From Psychroserpens sp. SPM9 (GTDB lineage Bacteria > Bacteroidota > Bacteroidia > Flavobacteriales > Flavobacteriaceae): a stretch of DNA of 64,000 bases. Below are positions 20,101 to 28,470 of the stretch, one piece after another. Under the pieces are notes generated by a model that was not told the DNA's origin, made no database searches, and saw only the letters and a list, made by a program, of their open reading frames with translations. The translations under genes were made by a program, and so were the position numbers. Position 1 is the first letter of the stretch. Each line of letters begins with the position of its first letter. Where the stretch lies: contig NZ_JANZNR010000005.1 of the NCBI RefSeq assembly GCF_025153525.1, positions 124,001-188,000 on the forward strand. Direction: 5' to 3'.

Positions 20101-20882
20101 AACTTCCTCATCGTGATAACACCAAACCAAGACCTAAAGCTGCCATTTTACGTGAAAAAGGAAGCAATTCAGAGCGTGAAATGGCAAACGCTATGTACCT
20201 TGCTGGTTTTGACGTAAAAGATGTTCATATGACCGATTTAATTTCTGGTCGTGAAACCTTAAAAGATATTCAGTTTTTAGGAGCTGTGGGTGGTTTCTCA
20301 AATTCTGATGTTTTAGGTTCTGCCAAAGGTTGGGCTGGTGCTATTAAATACAACGAAAACGCAAATAAAGCGATTAACGATTTCTTTAAACGAGAAGATA
20401 CGTTGTCTGTAGGAATCTGTAATGGTTGTCAGTTGTTCATGGAACTTGAATTGATAAACCCTGAGCATTCACAACACGGAAAAATGCTTCATAATGATTC
20501 TAACAAACATGAAAGTGCGTTTACATCAGTAAGGGTACAAGAAAATAATTCGGTCATGCTTTCTACTTTAAAAGAGGCGACTTTAGGGGTTTGGATAAGT
20601 CATGGCGAAGGTAAATTCAATCTTCCAGAACCAGAAAATCATTATAATATTGTAGCGAAATATGGCTACGACAGTTATCCGGCAAATCCTAATGGTTCAG
20701 ACTATAATACAGCAATGCTCTGTGATAAAACAGGACGTCATTTGGTCATGATGCCACATATTGAGCGTTCTACATTTCAGTGGAATTGGGCGCATTATCC
20801 TAATGATAGAAAAGATCAGGTTTCACCTTGGTTAGAAGCGTTTGTTAATGCCAGAACTTGGATTGCTTCTAAGAATTCATAA
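17178..20882 (+). CDS. purL: Phosphoribosylformylglycinamidine synthase (large, single-chain PurL)
   Basis: This enzyme makes FGAM from FGAR, glutamine and ATP in de novo purine synthesis. At 1234 residues it is the large fused form. It has an N-terminal PurS-like part, a linker and two AIRS-type synthase repeats (SEVFGFSQVNSEHCRH, then LKAETHNFPTTVEPF). At the C-terminus is a class I glutamine amidotransferase domain with the nucleophile in GICNGCQLF and HIERSTFQWNW near the end. It appears monocistronic, with its own -7 box and a 68-nt gap to the AraC gene. No other purine genes are in the window. Confidence 0.95.
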   Translation: MIHFFGNQNSKVYAVQATKELTNETISKLVWLFGNQPKLEQASLDAFFVGPRAAMITPWSTNAVEITQNMGIDGIIRIEEFKSCTETFSAYDPMISEKYSSLNQESFTIAIQPEDILNIEDISAYNQQEGLALNDEEIAYLESVSKKIGRPLTDSEVFGFSQVNSEHCRHKIFNGTFIIDGKEQPSSLFKMIKETSKQNPNDIVSAYKDNVAFIKGPKIEQFAPKRADIPDFYEKKEFESVISLKAETHNFPTTVEPFNGAATGSGGEIRDRLAGGKGSLPLAGTAVYMTSYSRLENDRPWEHTFKARPWLYQTPMDILIKASNGASDFGNKFGQPLICGSVLTFEHDESNDAIQSDSQGSQPRKLGYDKVIMQAGGIGYGKLDQAIKATPEAGDKIVVLGGENYRIGMGGAAVSSADTGEFSSGIELNAVQRSNPEMQKRAANVVRGMVESDDNHIISIHDHGAGGHLNCLSELIEDTGGCIDLDKLPVGDPTLSDKEIIGNESQERMGLLIAEKHLDHISKIAERERSPLYTVGNVTNDKHFCFKSETKGNKPMDLALEDMFGSSPKTIMTDTALQRTYSDLNYDTNKFYEYLDQVLQLEAVACKDWLTNKVDRCVGGKVAKQQCAGPLQLPLSNVGVMALDYQGKEGIATSIGHSPISGLINPVAGSRNSITEALTNIIWAPLKDGLKSVSLSANWMWPCKNEGEDARLYEAVKAISEFAIDLGINVPTGKDSLSMKQKYPDGDVISPGTVIISAAANCNDINKVVEPVFNKNAGDIYYINLSQDDFKLGGSSFAQILNKVGNETPNVTSASYVKTVFNTIQKLIKDQQIVAGHDVASGGLITTLLELCFADINLGAELDLTKLGEKDSQKLLFAENSGLVFQAKDRTIEQMLSEANIEFFNIGKVTTSDVLSIINNNEVFTMTVSRLRDMWYKTSFLLDQKQTANGLAKTRYENYAQQPLNYKFPEHFTGKLPHRDNTKPRPKAAILREKGSNSEREMANAMYLAGFDVKDVHMTDLISGRETLKDIQFLGAVGGFSNSDVLGSAKGWAGAIKYNENANKAINDFFKREDTLSVGICNGCQLFMELELINPEHSQHGKMLHNDSNKHESAFTSVRVQENNSVMLSTLKEATLGVWISHGEGKFNLPEPENHYNIVAKYGYDSYPANPNGSDYNTAMLCDKTGRHLVMMPHIERSTFQWNWAHYPNDRKDQVSPWLEAFVNARTWIASKNS

Positions 20883-20950
20883 TTTAATAAAGACTTATAT
20901 TCTTTATTTTCAAATTATTGTGTTAATTTACCTACAATTAATCCGTTTAT

Positions 20951-21754
20951 ATGACGTTGAAATATTTTGAAAATAGTGTTCCTAATCTTGTTGAAGAATA
21001 TTACCAATTAAACTTTTCTGAAGCAATTACGCCTTTTCAGTCTAGTGTTTTACCTATTGGTTTAACACATATTACACATGTGTTTTTTGGAGAACAAAAA
21101 GCAGTTCTAGGCAAAAAAGAAATGCCATTAAAGGAAACCGTTGTAAGTGGGCAGTTTTTTAGGTCCTATCAATTTCAGTCTCTAACGAAGTCATTGTCAT
21201 TTGGAATTAGCTTACATCCAACAGCTTTATTCAAAATTTTAAACACCAACATTTCAAAATTAGAAAACAAGCATACCGCTTTAGCCAAATTTCATCCGGA
21301 GTTTTATCATAAAATTAAGCCTGTTTTTGAAAATTTCAAAAATCCAAAAGATACCACCAAAAGCCTTGATCACTTTTTTTCATCATTAAAACTAACCACT
21401 AACAAGAATACTAAAAATGTGGATATTGCTATCGATTTAATCAAAGAAAAAGAAGGTTTAGTCAACATCGTCGACATTTTAGATCATGTAAATATCTCTC
21501 AAAAAACATTAGAAACACAATTTAAAATCATTGTTGGTTTAACCCCTGGAAAATATGTACGCTTATATCGTTTTATAAAATTAATGCGGAAATACGAAAG
21601 TCAGGAAATTGCCATAAATGATCTTATTTATATGTTTGACTATTACGATAGATCCCACTTTGCAAGAGATTTTAAACTCTTTATGAATGAAACACCAAAA
21701 TCTTATTTTAAAAAAGACTACCCTTTAATAAAAGCGGTTTTTAACAAAAGTTAA
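20951..21754 (+). CDS. AraC-family transcriptional regulator
   Basis: The protein has 267 residues. The C-terminal third (about 165-262) is an AraC-type double helix-turn-helix domain: VDILDHVNISQKTLETQFK, then LTPGKYVRLYRFIKLM, and the second helix pair with YYDRSHFARDFKLFMNETPKSYFKKD. The N-terminal part resembles the DUF6597-type sensor region of small Bacteroidota AraC proteins; its ligand is unknown. It stands alone between purL and the acyl-CoA synthetase gene, and its target is not evident. Confidence 0.85.
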   Translation: MTLKYFENSVPNLVEEYYQLNFSEAITPFQSSVLPIGLTHITHVFFGEQKAVLGKKEMPLKETVVSGQFFRSYQFQSLTKSLSFGISLHPTALFKILNTNISKLENKHTALAKFHPEFYHKIKPVFENFKNPKDTTKSLDHFFSSLKLTTNKNTKNVDIAIDLIKEKEGLVNIVDILDHVNISQKTLETQFKIIVGLTPGKYVRLYRFIKLMRKYESQEIAINDLIYMFDYYDRSHFARDFKLFMNETPKSYFKKDYPLIKAVFNKS

Positions 21755-22053
21755 TTCTCAATAATTTAGAAATTAATTCAACTAAAAAAAATTATATCCT
21801 CGCATTACGATTTTTTACACGTTTAAACCAATTATTAATTTTAATTTTAAACTCTAAAATCGAGTCAAACGAAAAATTAATATAGAAGGGTTTATTAGTT
21901 TTTTAGTTAGTTAAAAACAAGTTTGACATTTCATTTTTAGTTAAAATTCAAACAAATTAAGGAGCTAAGTCATTGTAGCTCCTTTTTTTATTATCAAATT
22001 TGATATTCGCTTATTATTTCCTAATTTGCAAAGCTACAATCCCTATTGAGACG
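21755..22053 (+). other. Intergenic region with a distant terminator
   Basis: About 300 bp of AT-rich sequence separate the AraC gene from the acyl-CoA synthetase. The only clear element is the hairpin at 21961-21989, 207 nt after the AraC stop. The mRNA would carry a long 3' tail, or a short separate transcript may end here. A box TAATTTGC at 22022-22029 is one base short of the -7 consensus. Confidence 0.5.
21961..21989 (+). terminator. Rho-independent terminator
   Basis: GGAGCTA pairs with TAGCTCC over an 8-nt loop and is followed by seven T. It faces rightward. Confidence 0.85.
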
Positions 22054-23829
22054 ATGACACAAATAACTAGACTTTTTGATTTTCCCTATTACCAATTAGA
22101 AGTTCATAATTTAGATGCTGCTTTAGTAACTAAGTATGATGGTACATGGGTAAAAACTTCAACTAAAGAGTATTTAGATAAAGCTAATGCTGTAAGTAGA
22201 GCTTTATTAAAACTAGGCATTCAAAAAAATGATAAAATTGCTGTCATTTCTTCAACGAATAGAACCGAATGGAATATCATGGATATTGGAATTCTCCAAA
22301 CTGGAGCACAAAACATTCCTATCTACCCAACCATTTGTGCCGAAGATTACGAATACGTTCTCAACCATAGCGAATCCATTTACTGTTTTGTATCAGATCT
22401 GGAAGTCTATGAAAAAGTAAAGAAAGTTCAAGCCAATACAAGCATTAAAGAAGTATATTCTTTTAACCATATTGAAGGTTGTAAGCACTATTCTGAATTA
22501 TTCGAATTAGGAAAAGACCCAAGTAATCAACCTGAAGTAGAAGCACGAAAAGATGCGGTTAAACCTGACGACTTAGCAACAATAATTTATACTTCTGGAA
22601 CAACAGGAAAACCAAAAGGTGTGATGCTGTCCCATTGGAACATCACTAGCAACGTTTTAGATAGTTCACCAAGAGTTCCACTCCCTCCAACTAACGAAAC
22701 CAGAATTTTAAGTTTTTTACCCATCTGTCATATTTTTGAACGTGTTTTAATTTATGTCTATCAATATGCAGGTACCTCAATTTATTTTGCTGAAGCCATT
22801 GATAAAATTGGAGATAATGCTAAAGAAATAAAACCAAATTTAATGAGTGTTGTACCACGATTACTTGAAAAAGTATTTGACAAAATAATGCTCAAAGGCG
22901 AAGAGTTAACTGGTATAAAAAAAGCATTATTCTTTTGGGCTGTAAAGCTTGGAGAAGAATGGCAACCATATGGTGCTAATGGTGCTTGGTATGAATTTAA
23001 ACTCAAAATAGCAAACCGACTAATTTTCAGCAAATGGAGAGACGCCTTAGGAGGCGAACTAACAACTATGGTTTCTGGAAGTGCAGCCTTACAACCTAGA
23101 TTAGCGCGAATCTTTGGTGCTGCTAATATGAGAGTCATGGAAGGCTACGGATTAACCGAAACCTCCCCTGTAGTTTCTGTAGGTATGTATGCCGATGCAC
23201 ATTATAAGGTAGGTACTGTTGGCAAACCAATTGACAATGTCGAAGTAAAAATTGCAGAAGATGGTGAAGTTTTAATCAAAGGTCCAAACGTTATGCTAGG
23301 GTATTATAAAGACCCAGAAAAAACGGCAAGCGTTATGACAGGTGATTATTTCCATACGGGAGATAAAGGAGAAATTGACTCTGATGGTTTCCTTAAAATA
23401 ACTGGTCGTAAAAAGGAAATGTTTAAAACCTCTGGAGGAAAATACATAATTCCACCACTCCTAGAAAACGACATGAAACAATCGCTTTTCATTGAACAAA
23501 TTATGGTGGTTGGTGAAGGCGAAAAAATGCCTGCCGCATTAATTCAACCTAATTTTGAATTTGTTAGAGACTGGATAAAACTCAAAGGTCATGCTGTTGG
23601 AACTTCTGAAGCTGAAATTATAAACTCAGATATTGTGATTAAGCGTTTTCAAAAAGAAATCGATAAATACAATCAACATTTTGGCAAATGGGAACAAATC
23701 AAACGCTTTGAACTTACTCCAGATGTCTGGTCTATTGATGGTGGTCACCTTACACCTACCTTGAAAATGAAACGCGAAACAATTAAAAGCATTTATCAAG
23801 AACTTTACGATAAAATATACAGAGTTTAA
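22054..23829 (+). CDS. Long-chain acyl-CoA synthetase (AMP-forming)
   Basis: The protein is about 591 residues from the ATG at 22054 and belongs to the adenylate-forming enzyme family. It has the phosphate-binding motif TIIYTSGTTGKPKG, the YGLTETSP motif, the ribose-binding TGDKGEID and the hinge ITGRKKEMFKTSGGKYI. It activates fatty acids to acyl-CoA, the entry step for the beta-oxidation operon that follows. An upstream extension to 22000 adds residues without homology and is not used. It has no copy of the MarR palindrome upstream, so it may be regulated separately. Confidence 0.9.
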   Translation: MTQITRLFDFPYYQLEVHNLDAALVTKYDGTWVKTSTKEYLDKANAVSRALLKLGIQKNDKIAVISSTNRTEWNIMDIGILQTGAQNIPIYPTICAEDYEYVLNHSESIYCFVSDLEVYEKVKKVQANTSIKEVYSFNHIEGCKHYSELFELGKDPSNQPEVEARKDAVKPDDLATIIYTSGTTGKPKGVMLSHWNITSNVLDSSPRVPLPPTNETRILSFLPICHIFERVLIYVYQYAGTSIYFAEAIDKIGDNAKEIKPNLMSVVPRLLEKVFDKIMLKGEELTGIKKALFFWAVKLGEEWQPYGANGAWYEFKLKIANRLIFSKWRDALGGELTTMVSGSAALQPRLARIFGAANMRVMEGYGLTETSPVVSVGMYADAHYKVGTVGKPIDNVEVKIAEDGEVLIKGPNVMLGYYKDPEKTASVMTGDYFHTGDKGEIDSDGFLKITGRKKEMFKTSGGKYIIPPLLENDMKQSLFIEQIMVVGEGEKMPAALIQPNFEFVRDWIKLKGHAVGTSEAEIINSDIVIKRFQKEIDKYNQHFGKWEQIKRFELTPDVWSIDGGHLTPTLKMKRETIKSIYQELYDKIYRV

Positions 23830-23883
23830 GTTAGGTATCTAACTTCAACCTATATAATTCCTTATAATCATATTCGAAAATAT

Positions 23884-23930
23884 ACTATGCATGCATAATT
23901 TTTTATTAAATACTATGCATGCATAGTATT
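23884..23930 (+). promoter_or_regulatory. Paired palindromic operators of the MarR gene
   Basis: Two palindromes sit 28 bp apart centre to centre: ACTATGCATGCATAAT at 23884-23899 and the perfect ACTATGCATGCATAGT at 23912-23927. The second extends to a perfect 22-bp dyad (23909-23930). It ends 6 bp before the -7 box of the MarR gene, so a bound dimer would block polymerase. Autoregulation by the MarR protein is inferred. Confidence 0.75.
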
Positions 23931-23936
23931 TTTTAG

Positions 23937-23945
23937 TATCTTTGG
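23937..23945 (+). promoter_or_regulatory. -7 box (TATCTTTGG) of the beta-oxidation operon
   Basis: TATCTTTGG matches TAnnTTTG, 18 nt before the MarR start codon. The operator dyad takes the place of the -33 region. Confidence 0.65.
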
Positions 23946-23963
23946 GTTTCAAATATTCATTGC

Positions 23964-24419
23964 ATGAAGGATAAAACCATAGATTACGTCTTACGAACCA
24001 CCTGGTTAGCAGTCAATAAGATGTATAACGAAGAGGCATCACAATTTGACACAACTATGGCTACAGGCTTTGCTTTACTTAGCATTGATCCTGAACATGG
24101 CACACCTTCTACATCTCTCGGTCCTAAAATGGGCATGGAAGCAACCAGCCTTTCCAGAACACTTAAAACCATGGAAGAAAAAGGACTCATCACTCGTAAG
24201 CCAAACCCTGAAGATGGTCGTGGCGTCCTCATCCATTTAACCGAATTTGGAAGAGAAAAAAGAGCCTATTCAAGAGAAAAGGTATTAACCTTTAATGAAA
24301 CGATTAAAGCTAATGTTTCTTCAGAGGAATTAAATAATTTTTACAAAGTTGCTGAAGTCATTAATAATATGATTTCAAACAAACAGATATACAACCAAAA
24401 AGAACACATTATAAAATAA
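23964..24419 (+). CDS. MarR-family transcriptional regulator
   Basis: The protein has 151 residues with a winged helix-turn-helix in the middle (MGMEATSLSRTLKTMEEKGLITRKPNPEDGRGVLIHLTEFG). Flanking helices form the MarR dimer interface. It is the first gene of the beta-oxidation operon, one base before the HADH/ECH gene, and is preceded by two palindromes at its promoter. The likely role is a repressor released by acyl-CoA or fatty acid; the ligand is inferred from context only. Confidence 0.9.
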   Translation: MKDKTIDYVLRTTWLAVNKMYNEEASQFDTTMATGFALLSIDPEHGTPSTSLGPKMGMEATSLSRTLKTMEEKGLITRKPNPEDGRGVLIHLTEFGREKRAYSREKVLTFNETIKANVSSEELNNFYKVAEVINNMISNKQIYNQKEHIIK

Positions 24420-24420
24420 A

Positions 24421-26829
24421 ATGAGTAAACGTAGAATAAAAAAAATAGCCATCATTGGTTCAGGAATTATGGGAAGCGGTATCGCCTGCCATTTTGCTAA
24501 CATTGGCGTTGATGTCCTACTATTAGACATCATACCAAGAGAACTTAATGATAAAGAAAAAGCCAAAGGTTTAACTTTAGAAGACAAAGTGGTGAGAAAT
24601 CGCTTGGTTAATGATGCTTTAACCGCTTCAATTAAATCTAAGCCTGCACCACTCTATCATCCTTCTTTTGCAAATCGTATCACCACAGGAAATCTTGAAG
24701 ATGATATAGCAAAAGTAAAAGATGTGGATTGGATTATGGAAGTTGTTGTTGAACGCCTAAACATTAAACAACAGGTGTTTGAAAAATTAGAACAATACCG
24801 TACGCCAGGAACGTTAATTACATCCAATACCTCTGGAATACCTATTAAATTTATGAGTGAAGGCCGAAGTGAAGATTTTCAGAAACATTTCTGCGGAACC
24901 CACTTCTTCAATCCTGCACGTTACTTAAAATTATTTGAAATCATTCCTGGTCCTAAAACCGATGCGTCTGTTTTAGAATTCTTAAACGAATATGGTGAAA
25001 AATTCCTCGGAAAAACATCTGTAGTTGCTAAAGATACGCCTGCGTTTATTGGAAACCGAATCGGGATTTTTAGCATCATGAGCTTGTTTCATACGGTTAA
25101 AGATTTAGACTTAACGATTGAAGAAGTCGATAAGTTATCGGGTCCTGTTATTGGTCGCCCAAAATCAGCAACCTTCCGTACGGTTGATGTGGTTGGTTTA
25201 GATACGTTGGTACATGTCGCTAACGGTATCAAAGAAAACTGTCCGAAGGATGAACGCAACGAATTATTCGTTTTACCTGACTTCATCAATACCATGATGG
25301 AAAACAAATGGCTGGGAAGTAAAACCGGACAAGGATTCTACAAAAAATCGGTTTCTGCTGAAGGTAAAAAGGAAATATTATCACTCGACTTAAATACACT
25401 AGAATACCGATCGGCTCAAAAAGCAAAGTTTGCAACCTTAGAATTGACCAAAACGGTAGACAAAGTGGTTGACCGCTTTAAAATATTAGTCAAAGGAAAA
25501 GATAAAGCTGGTGAATTCTACAGAAAAAGTTTCGCAGCATTATTTGCCTATGTTTCTAACCGTATTCCTGAAATCACTGACGATTTATACAAAATTGACG
25601 ACGCCATGAAAGCAGGTTTCGGATGGGAACACGGTCCTTTCCAGATTTGGGATGCGATTGGTGTTGAAAATGGAATCGAAATGATGAAAGCCGAAGGTTT
25701 AGAACCTAACGCTTGGGTTAACGAGATGTTAGCTTCTGGAAGCACCTCTTTTTACACAGTAAAAGATGGCGCAACCTATGCCTATGACATTCCGAAGAAA
25801 TCTCAAGAGAAAATTCCTGGACAAGATAGTTTCATCATTCTGGACAATATCAGAAAATCAAATGAAGTCTTTAAAAATTCAGGTGTTGTTGTTGAAGATT
25901 TAGGTGACGGCATTTTAAATGTAGAATTCCAATCTAAAATGAACACCATTGGTGGTGACGTTCTTGCTGGATTAAACAAAGCTATTGATTTAGCTGAAAA
26001 AGACTTTGCTGGTTTAGTCGTTGGTAACCAAGCGGCGAACTTCTCTGTTGGTGCAAATATCGGAATGATTTTCATGATGGCTGCCGAACAGGAATATGAC
26101 GAGCTTAATATGGCAATCAAATACTTCCAGGACACAATGATGCGTATGCGTTACTCAACTATCCCAACCGTTTCTGCGCCTCATGGCATGGCACTTGGTG
26201 GTGGATGTGAATTATCAATGCATGCTGATAAAGTGGTTGCTGCTGCAGAAACCTATATCGGACTAGTAGAATTTGGTGTTGGTGTGATTCCTGGTGGTGG
26301 TGGTTCTAAAGAAATGGCCTTACGCGCACAGGATACTTTCAGAAAAGGTGATGTAGAATTAAATGTACTGCAGGAATATTTCTTAACCATTGGTATGGCT
26401 AAGGTAGCAACTTCTGCTTATGAAGCATTCGATTTAGGGATTCTTCAAAAAGGAAAAGATATTGTTGTGGTCAATAAAGACCGTCAAATTGCAACAGCTA
26501 AAGCACACGCCAAATTAATGGCAGATGCTGGCTATACACAACCTGTTAAACGAACTGATGTTAAAGTATTAGGTAAACAAGCCTTAGGAATGTTTCTAGT
26601 AGGAACCGATGCCATGGAAGCAAGTCACTACATCAGTGAACACGATCATAAAATTGCTAACAAACTAGCCTACGTTATGGCTGGTGGTGATTTATCAGAA
26701 CCAACATTAGTAAGTGAACAATACTTATTAGATCTAGAACGTGAAGCATTCTTGTCGCTTTGTACAGAGCGCAAAACCTTAGAACGCATTCAGCATATGT
26801 TAAAAACTGGAAAACCACTTCGCAACTAG
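24421..26829 (+). CDS. Bifunctional 3-hydroxyacyl-CoA dehydrogenase/enoyl-CoA hydratase
   Basis: This 802-residue protein performs two beta-oxidation steps. The dehydrogenase comes first: an NAD-binding GSGIMGSG at residues 13-20, THFFNPARYLKL with the catalytic histidine, and two C-terminal helical dehydrogenase domains to about residue 480. The enoyl-CoA hydratase (crotonase) domain is at the C-terminus, with the oxyanion loop HGMALGGGCELSMHAD and GLVEFGVGVIPGGGG. This order is the reverse of E. coli FadB/FadJ and matches the FadN-like arrangement. It is coupled to the MarR gene and followed by an S23 gene and the thiolase. Confidence 0.93.
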   Translation: MSKRRIKKIAIIGSGIMGSGIACHFANIGVDVLLLDIIPRELNDKEKAKGLTLEDKVVRNRLVNDALTASIKSKPAPLYHPSFANRITTGNLEDDIAKVKDVDWIMEVVVERLNIKQQVFEKLEQYRTPGTLITSNTSGIPIKFMSEGRSEDFQKHFCGTHFFNPARYLKLFEIIPGPKTDASVLEFLNEYGEKFLGKTSVVAKDTPAFIGNRIGIFSIMSLFHTVKDLDLTIEEVDKLSGPVIGRPKSATFRTVDVVGLDTLVHVANGIKENCPKDERNELFVLPDFINTMMENKWLGSKTGQGFYKKSVSAEGKKEILSLDLNTLEYRSAQKAKFATLELTKTVDKVVDRFKILVKGKDKAGEFYRKSFAALFAYVSNRIPEITDDLYKIDDAMKAGFGWEHGPFQIWDAIGVENGIEMMKAEGLEPNAWVNEMLASGSTSFYTVKDGATYAYDIPKKSQEKIPGQDSFIILDNIRKSNEVFKNSGVVVEDLGDGILNVEFQSKMNTIGGDVLAGLNKAIDLAEKDFAGLVVGNQAANFSVGANIGMIFMMAAEQEYDELNMAIKYFQDTMMRMRYSTIPTVSAPHGMALGGGCELSMHADKVVAAAETYIGLVEFGVGVIPGGGGSKEMALRAQDTFRKGDVELNVLQEYFLTIGMAKVATSAYEAFDLGILQKGKDIVVVNKDRQIATAKAHAKLMADAGYTQPVKRTDVKVLGKQALGMFLVGTDAMEASHYISEHDHKIANKLAYVMAGGDLSEPTLVSEQYLLDLEREAFLSLCTERKTLERIQHMLKTGKPLRN

Positions 26830-26842
26830 TTGCGAAAAGTAG

Positions 26843-26878
26843 TTAGTATAAAGAATTAAGTACAAAGAACTAAAAGTC
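26843..26878 (+). repeat. Left flank of the S23 unit
   Basis: The stretch contains GTATAAAG (26846-26853) and ATTAAGTACAAAGA (26855-26868). The second 14-mer recurs exactly at 28475-28488, and the first is the inverse of CTTTATAC at 27238-27245 on the other side of the S23 gene. Confidence 0.65.
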
Positions 26879-27235
26879 ATGCACAGATTTGAAGAACTAA
26901 AAATATGGCAAAAAGCAATGGACATAACAGAAAATTGCTATAGAGCCACAGAAGATTTTCCTCCTGTTGAAAAATATGGTTTAGTTTCTCAATTAAGAAG
27001 AAGTGCTATCTCTATTCCTTCAAATATTGCAGAAGGTGCAGGTAGAAATACCAATGGAGAATTTAAGCAGTTCTTAGGCATAGCTAACGGATCTTCATTC
27101 GAATTATTAACTCAATTATATTTATCAAAAAGATTAAACCTTATAAATGAGGAAAGTGTAAGACCTATAATTAATGAAGTACTGGAAGTTACAAAAATGA
27201 ATTTCTCACTTCAAAAATCCATAAAAAAGTCTTAA
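26879..27235 (+). CDS. S23-family four-helix-bundle protein
   Basis: The 118-residue protein has the family's hallmarks: FEELKIWQKAMD at the start, then FPPVEKYGLVSQLRRSAISIPSNIAEGAGR, a Gly/Ser-rich turn and SSFELLTQLYLSKRL. S23 proteins are small pentameric four-helix bundles first seen in intervening sequences of 23S rRNA genes; free copies are common in Bacteroidota and relate to the bAvd protein of diversity-generating retroelements. Here it lies inside the beta-oxidation operon, 49 nt after the dehydrogenase and 30 nt before the thiolase. It has its own flanking repeats, suggesting insertion of a small unit. Its job here is unknown. Confidence 0.85.
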   Translation: MHRFEELKIWQKAMDITENCYRATEDFPPVEKYGLVSQLRRSAISIPSNIAEGAGRNTNGEFKQFLGIANGSSFELLTQLYLSKRLNLINEESVRPIINEVLEVTKMNFSLQKSIKKS

Positions 27236-27260
27236 TACTTTATACTCTAATCTTAATACA
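27231..27260 (+). repeat. Right flank of the S23 unit
   Basis: CTTAATACTTTATACTCTAA and the following CTTAATAC align with 28511-28539 at about 24 of 29 positions. The stretch overlaps the S23 stop codon and forms the thiolase leader. Confidence 0.6.
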
Positions 27261-27265
27261 ATATT

Positions 27266-28456
27266 ATGAAACAAGCATATATAGTAAAAGCATACAGAAC
27301 AGCAGTTGGTAAAGCACCAAAAGGCGTGTTCCGTTTTAAAAGAGCCGATGAGTTAGGTGCTGAAACCATTCAGCATATGATGAAAGAATTACCGCAACTG
27401 GACGTCAAACGTATTGACGATGTCATCGTTGGAAATGCCATGCCTGAAGGATCTCAAGGCTTAAACATGGCACGATTTATTTCGCTTATCGGATTAAATA
27501 GTGTGGATGTTCCTGGTGTAACCGTTAACCGTTTTTGTTCTTCAGGAATTGAAACTATCGGAATTGCAACAGCAAAAATTCAGGCTGGAATGGCCGATTG
27601 TATTATCGCTGGTGGTTCAGAAAGTATGAGTTCGGTTCCAATGACAGGATTCAAACCTGAACTAAACTACGATACGGTAAAAGCTGGACACGAAGAATAT
27701 TATTGGGGCATGGGAAATACGGCTGAAGCGGTTGCCAATCAGTTCAATGTCTCTCGTGAAGATCAAGATGAGTTTGCATACAACTCACATATGAAAGCCT
27801 TAAAAGCACAAGCTGAAAATCGTTTTCAAGATCAAATCGTTCCTATTACTGTAGATCAAACTTATATTGATGAGAATGGGAAAAAAGCCACAAAATCTTA
27901 TACTGTTACTAAAGATGAAGGTCCGCGTGCAGGTACTAGCAAAGAGGCTTTAGCAAAACTTAGAGCGGTTTTTGCTGCTGGCGGAAGTGTCACAGCAGGT
28001 AACTCGTCTCAAATGAGTGATGGTGCCGCATTTGTTATGGTCATGAGTGAAGACATGGTAAAAGAACTAAATATCGAACCCATTGCGCGCTTGGTGAACT
28101 ATGCTGCTGCTGGTGTTGAACCTCGCATCATGGGAATCGGACCTGTAAAAGCGATTCCTAAAGCATTAAAACAAGCGGGATTACAACAATCTGATTTGAG
28201 CTTAATAGAACTTAATGAGGCTTTCGCGTCACAATCGTTAGCTGTCATTAGAGAATTAGATTTAAATCCTGATATCATTAACGTTAATGGTGGTGCTATT
28301 GCATTAGGACATCCATTAGGTTGCACTGGAGCAAAATTATCGGTACAGTTATTTGATGAAATGCGTAAACGTGATATGAAAGGAAAATATGGTGCTGTAA
28401 CCATGTGTGTTGGTACTGGTCAAGGTGCTTGTGGGATATTTGAATTTTTAAACTAA
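27266..28456 (+). CDS. Acetyl-CoA C-acyltransferase (3-ketoacyl-CoA thiolase)
   Basis: This 396-residue thiolase carries the nucleophilic cysteine C91 in VNRFCSSG. It also has the histidine motif LNEAFASQ with GGAIALGHPLGCTGAKL, and the second active cysteine in MCVGTGQGACG near the end. It cleaves 3-ketoacyl-CoA to acetyl-CoA and a shortened acyl-CoA, the last step of each beta-oxidation cycle. It is the third enzyme-related gene of the MarR-led operon and forms the trifunctional activity with the HADH/ECH protein. Confidence 0.93.
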   Translation: MKQAYIVKAYRTAVGKAPKGVFRFKRADELGAETIQHMMKELPQLDVKRIDDVIVGNAMPEGSQGLNMARFISLIGLNSVDVPGVTVNRFCSSGIETIGIATAKIQAGMADCIIAGGSESMSSVPMTGFKPELNYDTVKAGHEEYYWGMGNTAEAVANQFNVSREDQDEFAYNSHMKALKAQAENRFQDQIVPITVDQTYIDENGKKATKSYTVTKDEGPRAGTSKEALAKLRAVFAAGGSVTAGNSSQMSDGAAFVMVMSEDMVKELNIEPIARLVNYAAAGVEPRIMGIGPVKAIPKALKQAGLQQSDLSLIELNEAFASQSLAVIRELDLNPDIINVNGGAIALGHPLGCTGAKLSVQLFDEMRKRDMKGKYGAVTMCVGTGQGACGIFEFLN

Positions 28457-28470
28457 AAGAATAAAGAAGC

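Noticed and set aside
26879-27235. S23 gene as part of a 23S rRNA intervening sequence
   Set aside because: No rRNA sequence flanks it; both neighbours are beta-oxidation genes.
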